DNA of 64,000 nucleotides from positions 124,001 through 188,000 of the forward strand of contig JBASDX010000005.1 of NCBI GenBank assembly GCA_049652385.1, given 5' to 3'. Source of the DNA: DMER64 sp049652385 (GTDB lineage Bacteria; Bacteroidota; Bacteroidia; Bacteroidales; UBA932). Made by a program: the position numbers and the translations under genes. Position 1 is the stretch's first letter. Each line of letters begins with the position of its first letter. Shown piece by piece: positions 14,643 through 23,985 of the stretch. The notes beneath the pieces are model-generated. The model was not told the origin of the DNA, ran no database searches, and saw only the letters and a program-made list of their open reading frames with translations.

Positions 14643-15905
14643 ATGAAGAAATCATTACTTTGGATCATCCTCGGTGCCGCAGTACTTATCGTTCTGCTTA
14701 TTATACTGGGCAAAAGCCGCTCCGGAAAAGGAATAACCGTACAAATTGCCCATCCTGTTGTCAGAAACATTACAGAGGTCATACCGGCCAATGGGAAAAT
14801 ACAACCGGTTACGGAAGTTAAAATCAGCCCCGATGTTTCCGGAGAAATAGTTGTTTTGAAAGTAGCGGAAGGAGATTACGTTAAAGCCGGACAAATTTTA
14901 CTCCAAATAAAACAAGACCAGTACATTTCCGCACGTGACAGGATGAACGCCGCTTTGAATCAAGCTAAAGCCCAACTGGCACAACAAGAAGCTCAGTACA
15001 AACAGGTAGCATTGTCTTACAACAGAAACCTGTTGCTCTACGAGCAGCAAGCCATTTCACAAGCTGAATTTGAGTCTTCTTCGTCTGAATATTCCATAGC
15101 CGCAGAACAGCTTAACGCAGCACGTTTCAACGTACAGAGTTCACAGGCAGCTCTGGCCGAAGCCGAAGAAAGCCTTGCCAAAACAACCATTTTTTCGCCC
15201 ATGGACGGTATTGTCTCAAAATTGGATGTGGAAAGAGGAGAACGTGTAGTGGGAACAAGCCAGATGGCAGGTACGGAAATGTTACGTATAGCCAATTTTG
15301 AAGAAATGGAAGTATTAGTGGATGTTAATGAAAACGATATTGTCCGGCTGCGTGCCCGCGATACGGCAACCGTTGAAGTAGATGCGTATCCCGGACGTAA
15401 ATTTATGGGAATTGTAACACAAATAGCCAATTCGGCAAAAAATATCGGATCTGCCCTGGAACAAGTTACCAACTTTGAAGTACGCGTTTTTATCTTGCCC
15501 CAATCGTATGCAGATTTGGTTACTCCCGAATTTACAACGCCTTTCCGTCCCGGTATGTCGGCTTCTGTGTCCATCCATACAGAAACCAGGAACAATGTAT
15601 TGGCTATTCCCATTCAAAGCATTATCACAAGACCGGAACTGTTGCCGGATAGTGTCAGGATGCAATTAGGCCCTAACGAACTGGCAGAACAGGTATTCGT
15701 TCTGGAAGAAGACAACACAGTTCGTTCCAAACGCATTGTGTCCGGTTTACAAGACCACTTGTTCATAGAAATCCGTCAAGGTCTTACTAAAGAAGATAAA
15801 GTAGTTGTAGGTCCGTATTCTGCACTGTCACGTACATTGGAGAACGGCAGCAAGGTGATTCCTAAAACAGAAGATGAAGTTAGTGAAACCCATCCTGTTA
15901 ATTGA
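14643..15905 (+). CDS. HlyD/MacA-type periplasmic adaptor protein
   Basis: 420 aa membrane-fusion protein. An N-terminal membrane anchor (residues ~5-23) is followed by a biotinyl-lipoyl half-motif (EVKISPDVSGEIVVLKVAEGDYV), a helical hairpin (~95-175) that would meet TolC, the second lipoyl half (IFSPMDGIVSKLDVERGERV), then beta-barrel and membrane-proximal domains. This is the layout of adaptors that join an inner-membrane transporter to TolC. It resembles MacA/RND-type adaptors more than classical HlyD. No MacB- or RND-type pump is nearby, so the C39 exporter at 9717 is the only local partner. Its 3' end overlaps tsaB by 32 nt. Confidence 0.9.
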   Translation: MKKSLLWIILGAAVLIVLLIILGKSRSGKGITVQIAHPVVRNITEVIPANGKIQPVTEVKISPDVSGEIVVLKVAEGDYVKAGQILLQIKQDQYISARDRMNAALNQAKAQLAQQEAQYKQVALSYNRNLLLYEQQAISQAEFESSSSEYSIAAEQLNAARFNVQSSQAALAEAEESLAKTTIFSPMDGIVSKLDVERGERVVGTSQMAGTEMLRIANFEEMEVLVDVNENDIVRLRARDTATVEVDAYPGRKFMGIVTQIANSAKNIGSALEQVTNFEVRVFILPQSYADLVTPEFTTPFRPGMSASVSIHTETRNNVLAIPIQSIITRPELLPDSVRMQLGPNELAEQVFVLEEDNTVRSKRIVSGLQDHLFIEIRQGLTKEDKVVVGPYSALSRTLENGSKVIPKTEDEVSETHPVN

Positions 15906-16590
15906 AACCGGAACAGCCTTGTGCTCTGTTTCATTGGCAAAGGGCACAAGTATCATTACCAGCCGCAGTACGGCTGAACCAAGAGCACATGCATCTGTGT
16001 TGGCACCTTTCATTGACGAAATCCTGAAAGAATGCCAAATAACCATGAAAGACTGCGGCGCCGTTGCCATTAGCGGAGGCCCCGGTTCCTATACAGGATT
16101 GCGGGTAGGAGTGTCTACAGCAAAAGGGCTCTGTTTTGGAGCCGGTATTCCCCTTATTCACGTCTGTTCCCTTGAACTCATTGCACAATTGTATATCGAC
16201 AAGTATATGCACAAGCCGCCCCGATATATCTGTCCCCTGATAGATGCAAGGCGAAGGGAGGTATATACGGCCCTCTTTTCCGTTAAAGACAGCGTTTACG
16301 GTAACATGGCCTTTTCCGAAAGTCCGGTACGTTCTTTAGAAATACAGGAAGATAGTTTTTCTGATATCCTTGAACAAGGTACCGTATTATTTACAGGAGA
16401 CGGTGCTGCCAAATGCAAAGATTGGATTGTTCACGACAACGCCTTGTTTTTCCCTATGGACTCCCACGCAGACGGTATGGCCAAAGCTGCACTAAAAGCT
16501 TTTTTCAGTAAAGACTTTGCAGATCTAGCCTATTACGTTCCCTATTACCTGAAAGAATACCGGGTAGCCCAACCTAAAAAAGGCGTTTGA
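15874..16590 (+). CDS. tsaB: tRNA threonylcarbamoyladenosine biosynthesis protein TsaB
   Basis: 238 aa. TsaB is the dimerisation partner of TsaD in forming t6A37 on ANN-decoding tRNAs. Family motifs are visible: ILLIETGTALCSVSL near the start, SGGPGSYTGLRVGVSTAKGL at about residues 65-85, and PLIDARRREVYTALF near 120-135. Length matches E. coli TsaB (231 aa). The ATG at 15874 overlaps the adaptor gene by 32 nt; a GTG at 15883 is an alternative. Its 3' end overlaps the convergent TlpA-like gene by 17 nt. Confidence 0.93.
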   Translation: MKLVKPILLIETGTALCSVSLAKGTSIITSRSTAEPRAHASVLAPFIDEILKECQITMKDCGAVAISGGPGSYTGLRVGVSTAKGLCFGAGIPLIHVCSLELIAQLYIDKYMHKPPRYICPLIDARRREVYTALFSVKDSVYGNMAFSESPVRSLEIQEDSFSDILEQGTVLFTGDGAAKCKDWIVHDNALFFPMDSHADGMAKAALKAFFSKDFADLAYYVPYYLKEYRVAQPKKGV

Positions 16591-17722
16591 TTTCTTCAAT
16601 CGCTTCTTCAACCTGATTTTTTCTGGAAACGATATCTCCATTTTTGTTGATAATGAAAAATGTGGGAATCTCTACAACGTTATAAGCCGTAACGGCCGAT
16701 GAATATACTCCCATGCCGTCGCAGACACTGATCCAGGGTAACGACTGATCTTTAACGGAAGCAGCCCAGGCGGCTTTATCATTATCCAGGGCCACCTGAA
16801 AAATTTCCAGTCCTTTTGAAGCATAGCGTACGTACAAATCTATGAGTTCCCTGTTATCAAGCCTCATGCGAACATTGGTTGAATGCCAGAAGGATAAAAG
16901 TATGTGTTTCCCTTTAAGTTCTGACAGGCAGATCGTACGGCCGTTTCTGTCGGGCAGGCAAATATCAGGAAAATCCGACACTTCCGCCTGCAACAAAGCT
17001 TGTTCCATTTTCAAGGCTTTTTCCATACTTTCATACCTGTCTCTGACGGCCATAGTATGTGGTGAAAAAGGATAATCCCTATATAAGGAATCATATACCA
17101 TACGAAGCAATAAGGCATCCTTTGGGTCCGAAAAAACATACAATTGCCCGGGGAAAGCATGAAAAACTACAGATGTATTTACAAAAGCTCCGGGATATTG
17201 GTATAGAAAACGAACCGCCTGTTGCTTGTATTTAATAAAGATACTACCCAATTCCAGGCTCATTCTTTCCCGCTCTTTTCCTGTTGCTTTCTCATAGTGC
17301 GGATAGATAGAATCGAACTTCCTGACGGCTTCATGAAATTTTTTGTTTACTTGTTGCAACAACACCGATTCCTCCGATCCCTCCAGCAGGTTTACTTGTC
17401 CTTCTTTGGTTGTGTGAACAGTTATCGCATCTCCTTTTTTAAGAATCAGGGCTGCCACCTTTCTGTTACCGGCGTACAGATAATAATAACCCGGCTGTTC
17501 TATTCCCTTTTTTAATGTATACTTAAAACGACCTTCCTCGTCCACCGGCAAGGTGTCCAGCAGTGTTTCCGTACTAAAGTCAAGCCTTTTAAACAACAAT
17601 ACATCTTCTTCATGCAAATCGGACACTTTTCCGGAAATCTGCACCTTATCATCTGCCTTACACGAAAAAAGCAAAGTGATAAGAAGTACTGCTGCCGTTA
17701 ACGATATATAAGATCTTCTCAT
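16574..17722 (-). CDS. TlpA-like lipoprotein with DUF4369 domain, lacking the CxxC
   Basis: 382 aa. A signal peptide with lipobox ends at Cys21 (LLFSC), so it should be a lipoprotein. Residues ~25-125 match the DUF4369 domain common in Bacteroidota; residues ~245-380 have a thioredoxin/TlpA fold (LPDRNGRTICLSELKGKHIL, later cis-Pro region IPTFF). Where TlpA proteins read WxxWCxxC, this one reads FWHSTNVRM from residue 278: both redox cysteines are missing. It is therefore probably not a disulfide reductase and may bind rather than reduce partners. It follows the HIT gene by 2 nt at the end of a long minus-strand run and overlaps tsaB by 17 nt. Confidence 0.85.
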   Translation of the reverse strand: MRRSYISLTAAVLLITLLFSCKADDKVQISGKVSDLHEEDVLLFKRLDFSTETLLDTLPVDEEGRFKYTLKKGIEQPGYYYLYAGNRKVAALILKKGDAITVHTTKEGQVNLLEGSEESVLLQQVNKKFHEAVRKFDSIYPHYEKATGKERERMSLELGSIFIKYKQQAVRFLYQYPGAFVNTSVVFHAFPGQLYVFSDPKDALLLRMVYDSLYRDYPFSPHTMAVRDRYESMEKALKMEQALLQAEVSDFPDICLPDRNGRTICLSELKGKHILLSFWHSTNVRMRLDNRELIDLYVRYASKGLEIFQVALDNDKAAWAASVKDQSLPWISVCDGMGVYSSAVTAYNVVEIPTFFIINKNGDIVSRKNQVEEAIEEIKRLF

Positions 17723-17724
17723 GG

Positions 17725-18120
17725 TTATTCGAATTTATCAGCGATCCTTTGTGCAAGCTGCTGCATTTCCTCTGCTGTCATTTTGAAAACAGGACGGGAA
17801 AAACTCATATCCCTTTCAGAATCAATGGGAATCAAATGAATGTGTGCGTGTGGCACTTCCAGTCCCAGCACAGCTACACCAATCCTGTTACAGGGAACAA
17901 CTGCTTCTATAGCTTTTGCCACCCTTTGTGCAAAGCGGAATAAATCTCCAAGAGTCTCTGCGTCCAGGTGAAACAGATAATCTACTTCCTGTTTTGGAAT
18001 GACCAGAGTATGACCCTTTCGTCTGGGGTTTATATCTAAAAAAGCATAGAAGCGCTCGTCTTGCGCAATTTTGTAAGACGGAATTTCGCCCGCTGCGATA
18101 CGTGAAAAAATACTTGCCAT
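17725..18120 (-). CDS. HIT-family nucleotide-binding protein
   Basis: 131 aa from the ATG at 18120; a TTG two codons upstream is also in frame. The histidine-triad motif HAHIHLI lies near residue 95, with the usual upstream FLDINPRRKGHTLVIPK block. HIT proteins hydrolyse nucleotide phosphoramidates or dinucleoside polyphosphates; the exact substrate cannot be read from sequence. It starts 2 nt after the greA stop (TGA, 18125-18123) and ends 2 nt before the TlpA-like gene, so all three are in one operon. Confidence 0.93.
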   Translation of the reverse strand: MASIFSRIAAGEIPSYKIAQDERFYAFLDINPRRKGHTLVIPKQEVDYLFHLDAETLGDLFRFAQRVAKAIEAVVPCNRIGVAVLGLEVPHAHIHLIPIDSERDMSFSRPVFKMTAEEMQQLAQRIADKFE

Positions 18121-18122
18121 AA

Positions 18123-18596
18123 TCAATACGAAATATCTAAAACTTCAAAAGCCACCATACCGGAAGGAGTTTCCACCTGTGCAATTTCTCCTTTCTTCTT
18201 CCCTAGCAAGCCTTTTCCGATGGGAGAAGAAACTGCCAGTTTTTTTTCTGCCAGATTGGCTTCGCTTTCACCAACCAGAGTAACCTCCATGATAGATTTA
18301 TTATCTACATTTCTGATTCTGACTTTATTCATAATCTGGATTACTTCTGTATTAAGCAAAGATTCATCGATGACACGAGCATTGATAATCAAGTTTTGCA
18401 ACTGGGCAATTTTCATTTCAAGTAGACCTTGTGCATCTTTTGCTGCTTCATATTCTGCATTTTCAGACAAATCACCCTTATCCCTGGCGTCTGCAATAGC
18501 CCGGGCAGCTGCTTCCCTTTCTACGGATGTCAGCCGGTTCAACTCTTTTTTCAACCTCTCCAGTCCTTCAGCTGTGAGATAATGAGGCTTAGTCAT
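18123..18596 (-). CDS. greA: Transcription elongation factor GreA
   Basis: 157 aa from the ATG at 18596; the longer frame to 18668 begins in the preceding small gene and does not resemble GreA. Residues 1-75 form the coiled-coil with the acidic tip DARDKGDLSENAEYEAAKD that reaches into the RNA polymerase active site to stimulate transcript cleavage. Residues 80-157 form the FKBP-like domain ending in SPIGKGLLGKKKGEIAQVETP. Length is standard. It lies between a small membrane protein and the HIT gene. Confidence 0.96.
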   Translation of the reverse strand: MTKPHYLTAEGLERLKKELNRLTSVEREAAARAIADARDKGDLSENAEYEAAKDAQGLLEMKIAQLQNLIINARVIDESLLNTEVIQIMNKVRIRNVDNKSIMEVTLVGESEANLAEKKLAVSSPIGKGLLGKKKGEIAQVETPSGMVAFEVLDISY

Positions 18597-18615
18597 ACTT
18601 TTGTATACTTTTATG

Positions 18616-18942
18616 TTAGAATTTTGGTTTGAGAATCTCTGAAAATAACAGGGCTTTTTTGGCATCAAAACCCATCTCTTTTAACTTTTCTTTACCACGG
18701 CTGTGGTGTGTTTCTTGTACAGACAGTAATTCCATAGGCTTGGGTTCCGTTACGGGTTCGGGCTCCGGTACGGTATCCAACACCTGCTCCTGACGAACCT
18801 CTTCGTTACCTGTATCTACTGTATCAAAAAACAGTTGGCGAGGCCTTGTCAAGGCTTGCTTCTTCTTCTTTTTTGCGTTGATAATTCCCAGTGTTACTGC
18901 CAATATACTCAGCAATATGGTTACCAATGAATCTGATTTCAT
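18616..18942 (-). CDS. Small membrane-anchored protein, uncharacterised
   Basis: 108 aa. One N-terminal transmembrane helix (residues ~5-22) is followed by a lysine cluster (KKKKK), a Pro/Glu-rich linker (about 45-70) and a short C-terminal helix. The layout suggests an inner-membrane protein with a cytoplasmic tail. No known domain was recognised. It overlaps the ribF stop by 4 nt and precedes greA by 19 nt, so it belongs to the same operon. Function unknown. Confidence 0.6.
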   Translation of the reverse strand: MKSDSLVTILLSILAVTLGIINAKKKKKQALTRPRQLFFDTVDTGNEEVRQEQVLDTVPEPEPVTEPKPMELLSVQETHHSRGKEKLKEMGFDAKKALLFSEILKPKF

Positions 18943-19817
18943 TGCAATGCTTCTTTATCTTTTATCAATTGTTCTTTAAGAGCTTCCAAGGAGGGGAAGG
19001 CCACTTCTTGTCTGTGGTACTTCAACAACCTTACCCGGATATCCAGCCCGTATATGTTGTCTTCAAAATCAAAGATATGTGTTTCTAAGGTCTGTTCCAA
19101 ATGTGCAGCTACTGTAGGGCGAACTCCTATGTTCATCATCCCGCCATACCATTTGCCATTCAAACGGGCTTCTACCTTGTATACTCCATTGGCAGGAATT
19201 TGTTTTAGTGGTTCATATAACTGCATATTGGCCGTTGGAAAACCCAAGGTTCTCCCTATACGGTTTCCCTCCACCACAACGCCATGCATACAATACGGAT
19301 AACCTAACCAGCGATTGGCCGTTTCTATGGAACCCGAAGCCAGGGCTGCTCGTATTTTCGTGGAGCTGATGTGTTCTCCCCGCTCCGTTACGAATTCCGG
19401 AACCCAGACAATCTCGACTCCACAACTGCGAGCCGCTTCCGTCATCATGTCCCGGCTCTTAAGCCCGCCATTACCCAGACGGTGGTCAAAACCAGCTATC
19501 AGTACGTTTACTCCGTATTGCTTAACCAGATACTCTTTGCAAAACTCTTTGAAAGAAAACGTTGCCAATTCTTTGGTAAAGGGAATGACCTCAAAAGCAT
19601 CCACTCCAAGGCTGCGGATGATTTCTTTCTTTTCCTCCAAAGACGTCAACATACGTAATATATGCGCATCCTGCTGCAAGACAGCCCGGGGATGCGGCCA
19701 AAAAGACAATACAACACTCTTTGATCCAAGGCTTTTTGCCTTTTCTGTCAACGTGTTGAGTACAGCTCTGTGTCCCAGATGTACTCCATCAAAAAAACCT
19801 GTAGCTGCTACAACCAT
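18939..19817 (-). CDS. ribF: Bifunctional riboflavin kinase/FAD synthetase
   Basis: 292 aa enzyme making FMN and then FAD from riboflavin. The nucleotidyltransferase half carries GFFDGVHLGHR (residues 7-17) and ISSTKIR (~150); the kinase half carries GRTLGFPTANM (~195) and GVYKVEARLNGKWYGGMMNIGVRPTV (~215-240). The start is odd: the ATG at 19817 lies only 6 residues before GFFDGVHLGH, so the usual first strand of about 15 residues is shortened, and no upstream start codon is open in this frame. The gene overlaps the end of the glucan fusion gene by 10 nt. Confidence 0.93.
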   Translation of the reverse strand: MVVAATGFFDGVHLGHRAVLNTLTEKAKSLGSKSVVLSFWPHPRAVLQQDAHILRMLTSLEEKKEIIRSLGVDAFEVIPFTKELATFSFKEFCKEYLVKQYGVNVLIAGFDHRLGNGGLKSRDMMTEAARSCGVEIVWVPEFVTERGEHISSTKIRAALASGSIETANRWLGYPYCMHGVVVEGNRIGRTLGFPTANMQLYEPLKQIPANGVYKVEARLNGKWYGGMMNIGVRPTVAAHLEQTLETHIFDFEDNIYGLDIRVRLLKYHRQEVAFPSLEALKEQLIKDKEALQ

Positions 19818-22800
19818 TTTACCAATGCAAAATCTTGCCTGTGCGGCATTTTGGAATTATATGCATATACACGGGAAGCTATATAATAAGAGCCTGCCGT
19901 CTGAGGTGTTATTCTACACACATACGTTACCTGCCCGTTTGAACGTTCTTCAGGAACGTAGGGAATGATTTCGTCAAGTACCGTTTCCCCATCTTCCGTA
20001 AGCCGTGTTACCACCATTTCTACACCAATATCTTCTATAGACAGGGTTCCTAAATAAAGCGTAATCTTTGATACGTTCTCGTTACCTAAAGTAAGTACGT
20101 CTTTTGTATCGTTAGGATGTACATATTCCAACACTTCAATAGAGTCCCACTCCCTCTCCATTTTTCTTTTCCAAAACGCCATTTCACGAGCCAATTTAAA
20201 ATTCTCGGTAGTCATTGCTTTATGGCGCCCTGCCAGCGGCAGGTAATACTGTGTTTCGTAATCCTGCATCATACGTGTAGTCGTAAACCTGTTGGCTACC
20301 TGAGTAAGCGTATTCCTGATATGGGCTACCCATGCGACGGGAATCCCATTTGCATCTCTCTCATAAAACAAAGGTGCTATTTCATTCTCCAGCATATTGT
20401 AAATGGTGGTGGCATCCAGCTCGTCTTGGTAAGACTGGTTCTCGTACGTTCTGTCTTCCGGTAAAGCCCAACCGGCTCCTTCCCGGTAGCCCTCAACCCA
20501 CCAGCCGTCCAAAACGCTAAAATGCATAACGCCGTTCATGGCTGCTTTTTCACCGCTTGTTCCGGAAGCTTCCAACGGACGCGTAGGTGTATTCATCCAT
20601 ACGTCTACTCCCTGCACCAGACGTTTTGCCAATTCCATATTGTAGTTGGGCAAAAAGAGGATCTTACCGATAAAGCGCGGCATACGTGACACCTCTACAA
20701 TGCGCCTGATAAGGTCTTGTCCGGCTTTATCGTGCGGATGTGCTTTCCCTGCAAATAAAAATTGTACGGGTTTATCGGGGTTGTTGATGATTTCATCCAA
20801 TCTTTCCAGATTGCTGAATAATAAATGAGCTCTTTTATATGTTGCAAAACGGCGGGCAAAACCAATCGTCAACACATCTTTACTCAAAGATTCTCTGATG
20901 GTTACGACTTCTTTTGGCGAATAAAATTCCGGAACATTTTTAGTGCCTGACAAAGACTCCACAAGTCTGTCAATCAACTTGGAACGCAGTATGTTTCTTA
21001 CCTTCCAAATCTCAGCATCATCGGCCGCCAGTTCGTCCGGTCCGGCAGAACGATCTCTGATGGCTTTCCACTCATTGGCTGTCCAGGTAGCATAGTGTAC
21101 GCCATTTGTCACGTGTCCCACATGTGATTCCAAAGGTAAATACCCCGGCCACAAAGGATTTAGAATAGTCCTGCTCACTTGTCCGTGCAATTTGCTTACC
21201 CCGTTAATTTCCTGAGATAAATTAGCCGCCAGGTAGCTCATGGAAAACTTCTGGGTAGGATCGCACATATCGGTTTTTCCCAAAGCCATCAAGGTCTCCC
21301 AGGATATTTTCAACCGGTCCGGGTAATGCAAGAAATAAGGACGTAGCATTTCTTCGGGGAAGGAATCGTGTCCTGCAGGTACAGGCGTATGCGTCGTAAA
21401 GAGTGAAGAAGCACGTACCACTTCCCGGGCCTCTTCAAAAGAAAGGTTTTCTTCCGTTACATATTCCCGCATTCTTTCCAGCCCTATAAAGGCGGCATGC
21501 CCTTCGTTGCAATGGTATACATCGGCTTCTATACCCAGCAGACGGAGTGCCCGTATACCCCCAATACCCAGTAACATTTCCTGTTTCAGTCTGTTTTCCC
21601 AGTCTCCGCCATACAATTGGTGTGTAATGCTGCGGTCTTCCTGTGCATTGTCTTCAAAGTCTGTGTCCAACAAATACAAAGGCGTCCTGCCGACTTCTGT
21701 TTTCCATATACGTGCATATACATTCCTTCCGGGAAGAGCAACACTGACCATCAACCAATTACCGTTTTCATCCCTTACGGGAGTAACGGGTATTTTCTGA
21801 AAATCAATCACTTCTTTATCACTTACCTGATCTCCCTGCGCAGACAAAACTTGCCTGAAATATCCGTAACGGTACAGCAAGCCCACAGCCGTCAGAGAAA
21901 CACCTTTGTCAGAAGCTTCTTTCAAATAATCTCCTGCCAGGACGCCCAGTCCTCCGGAATAAATTTTCAAACTCCAATCCAAGCCATATTCCATGCTGAA
22001 ATACGCAATATCCGGCCCTTTCAATGTTTCCCGTTCTTTCATATAGGCCATAAATTGTGCTTCTACCTCATCCAGGTTTTTCAGAAATATTTTGTCTTGT
22101 TCCAGGGCTTTATATTGCTTAAAAGAAATCTTGTCCAAAAGGAGTATGGGATTCTTTTCCACTTCCCGCCATAACTTAGGATTTATCCCGGAAAAGAGCC
22201 TGCGTGCATCCCTGTTCCAGGACCACCATAGATTTTTGGACAAAATATCCAAAAAGGCCAGGCGGGCCGGCAATTGTTTCTGAATGGTGACCGCTGACCA
22301 TGTGGGCGGTGTATATACCCGGGTCTTTTGTACAACCTGGCATTCCTCCCGGGATGCAGAAAATGATTCCGGAATATCTATCATCTTTTTCAAAGCCATA
22401 GCATATGCTTTTTTATAATACTGTAATTGATGCTCCCACAACGCTATGGTAGAGACATCACGGGCATTTTCCTTAGCTTCTGCAGCTTTTTGTTCAGAAA
22501 GCCGGCTTTTGTCACGTACTATGCCCGCTACTTCCGTAACTACCTGAGCGTGGTTGCTGTCGTTACGGTATACAACATGAATGCCCGTTGTCGGCTTTTT
22601 ATACATTTTTTCAACCCACACTCCAAAACCCGCCAAAGATGTGGTTACCGTCGGTACAGAAAAGGCAAGACTCTCCAACGGAGTGTACCCCCATGGCTCA
22701 TAATAGGACGGAAAGATGGTCAAATCCAAGCCGATGAGCAATTCGTAATACGTCTTGTTGATAAGACCGTCATCTCCGTTCAGATAGCACGGAATAAAGA

Positions 22801-23980
22801 AAACTTGTACGTTGTCTTTCTCTGAATTGTACAAGCCTTGCTCCCTCATGACATTCAATACGGGGTCATACTCCGGATCGTTCAGATAATGAGACATAAT
22901 GGGATGGTCGTAATCTTTTCTGGGTCCGTTATGATTGGCAGGAACCATAATGAAGGCCAGAATGGGTCTGTCCGCTGCACTTCTTTCACGGTTAAGCCGA
23001 GCTAAAGCTTCCAGAAAGATATCAATACCTTTATTCTTAAATTCGTAACGACCGCTTATGCCCACCAGAAAAGCCGACCGGTCTATCTTGCGGTTGAGCA
23101 TACGTGAAGCCAGGTACATCAAGGCTTCCCTGCCTTCCTGCTGCTTCTGTGCAAAAATTTCCCCCGGCGGCGTAATGCTGTTTTCAAAACCGTTGGGAGT
23201 TACCACATCAACTTCTCTTTCCAGGAATCGGCGGCATTCACCGGCTGTAATATCACTGACTGTCGTAAATACGTCTGCATGCGTTGCCGCTGTTTTTTCC
23301 AGGGAATGTTTAGCCATGACATTGTATTCCCTGGCTTTCTCCAAAGCGTTGTATTTGTCAATATTATCATACAGCGGCAGTCTGTTTCCGGCAATGGAGC
23401 GCCCCACAACGGTAGCGTGTGTGGTAAAAGCCGTAGCCACCGGTACTTCTGCCCATTTCAAATACAACAAACCCATACCTGTCATCCACTCATGAAATTG
23501 GGCTACACTCTTATGGTGCGATGCCAGGTTGAAACGGATGAAACTCTCTATTACCTTTCCTGCAGCATAGCCAAATAAAGCCGGTTCTATATAATCCCAT
23601 TGCCCGCTGATAGAATCCAGATGGAATTTTTTCCAAAACTCTGTAAATATCTCGTCTTTACGTGCAATATAGGAAGAAAAATCTACCAATACGGATATCG
23701 GGTTCCCGGGAACATTCCATCTTCCCACACGAATCCTCAACCCTTCTTCGGCAGCTTTATCCCTCCATGCCCTCAGCAATCTTACGTCTTCCAGAAATTC
23801 CGGGTTTTGTTTTGTTTCTCTCCACACATCGGGACCAATAAGTATATGCCGGTTATCCATTTCCTTAGACATATGCAAGGCCTTGGTCGCGATTACGGTA
23901 TGGATTCCTCCAACCTTATTGCAAACTTCCCAACTCACTTCGAACAAGTAGTCGGGATTCAGGTTCATTTGATTCTTCAT
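19808..23980 (-). CDS. Glycogen synthase-alpha-glucan phosphorylase fusion
   Basis: 1390 aa. Residues ~1-550 are a glycogen synthase-type glycosyltransferase (opening LFEVSWEVCNKVGGIHTV; PSYYEPWGYTPLESLAFSVP near 420). Residues ~575-1390 are a GT35 alpha-glucan phosphorylase of the short bacterial type: a DUF3417-like start (LSKNLWWSWNRDARRLF), then SMEYGLDWSLKIYSGGLGVLAGD, and the pyridoxal-phosphate lysine in EASGTSGEKAAMNG. One chain thus carries a chain-building and a chain-degrading activity on glucan. Such fusions occur in Bacteroidota. It is the last glucan gene of the operon, 5 nt after the GH57 gene, and overlaps ribF by 10 nt. Confidence 0.92.
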   Translation of the reverse strand: MKNQMNLNPDYLFEVSWEVCNKVGGIHTVIATKALHMSKEMDNRHILIGPDVWRETKQNPEFLEDVRLLRAWRDKAAEEGLRIRVGRWNVPGNPISVLVDFSSYIARKDEIFTEFWKKFHLDSISGQWDYIEPALFGYAAGKVIESFIRFNLASHHKSVAQFHEWMTGMGLLYLKWAEVPVATAFTTHATVVGRSIAGNRLPLYDNIDKYNALEKAREYNVMAKHSLEKTAATHADVFTTVSDITAGECRRFLEREVDVVTPNGFENSITPPGEIFAQKQQEGREALMYLASRMLNRKIDRSAFLVGISGRYEFKNKGIDIFLEALARLNRERSAADRPILAFIMVPANHNGPRKDYDHPIMSHYLNDPEYDPVLNVMREQGLYNSEKDNVQVFFIPCYLNGDDGLINKTYYELLIGLDLTIFPSYYEPWGYTPLESLAFSVPTVTTSLAGFGVWVEKMYKKPTTGIHVVYRNDSNHAQVVTEVAGIVRDKSRLSEQKAAEAKENARDVSTIALWEHQLQYYKKAYAMALKKMIDIPESFSASREECQVVQKTRVYTPPTWSAVTIQKQLPARLAFLDILSKNLWWSWNRDARRLFSGINPKLWREVEKNPILLLDKISFKQYKALEQDKIFLKNLDEVEAQFMAYMKERETLKGPDIAYFSMEYGLDWSLKIYSGGLGVLAGDYLKEASDKGVSLTAVGLLYRYGYFRQVLSAQGDQVSDKEVIDFQKIPVTPVRDENGNWLMVSVALPGRNVYARIWKTEVGRTPLYLLDTDFEDNAQEDRSITHQLYGGDWENRLKQEMLLGIGGIRALRLLGIEADVYHCNEGHAAFIGLERMREYVTEENLSFEEAREVVRASSLFTTHTPVPAGHDSFPEEMLRPYFLHYPDRLKISWETLMALGKTDMCDPTQKFSMSYLAANLSQEINGVSKLHGQVSRTILNPLWPGYLPLESHVGHVTNGVHYATWTANEWKAIRDRSAGPDELAADDAEIWKVRNILRSKLIDRLVESLSGTKNVPEFYSPKEVVTIRESLSKDVLTIGFARRFATYKRAHLLFSNLERLDEIINNPDKPVQFLFAGKAHPHDKAGQDLIRRIVEVSRMPRFIGKILFLPNYNMELAKRLVQGVDVWMNTPTRPLEASGTSGEKAAMNGVMHFSVLDGWWVEGYREGAGWALPEDRTYENQSYQDELDATTIYNMLENEIAPLFYERDANGIPVAWVAHIRNTLTQVANRFTTTRMMQDYETQYYLPLAGRHKAMTTENFKLAREMAFWKRKMEREWDSIEVLEYVHPNDTKDVLTLGNENVSKITLYLGTLSIEDIGVEMVVTRLTEDGETVLDEIIPYVPEERSNGQVTYVCRITPQTAGSYYIASRVYAYNSKMPHRQDFALVKWL

Positions 23981-23985
23981 AAAGT

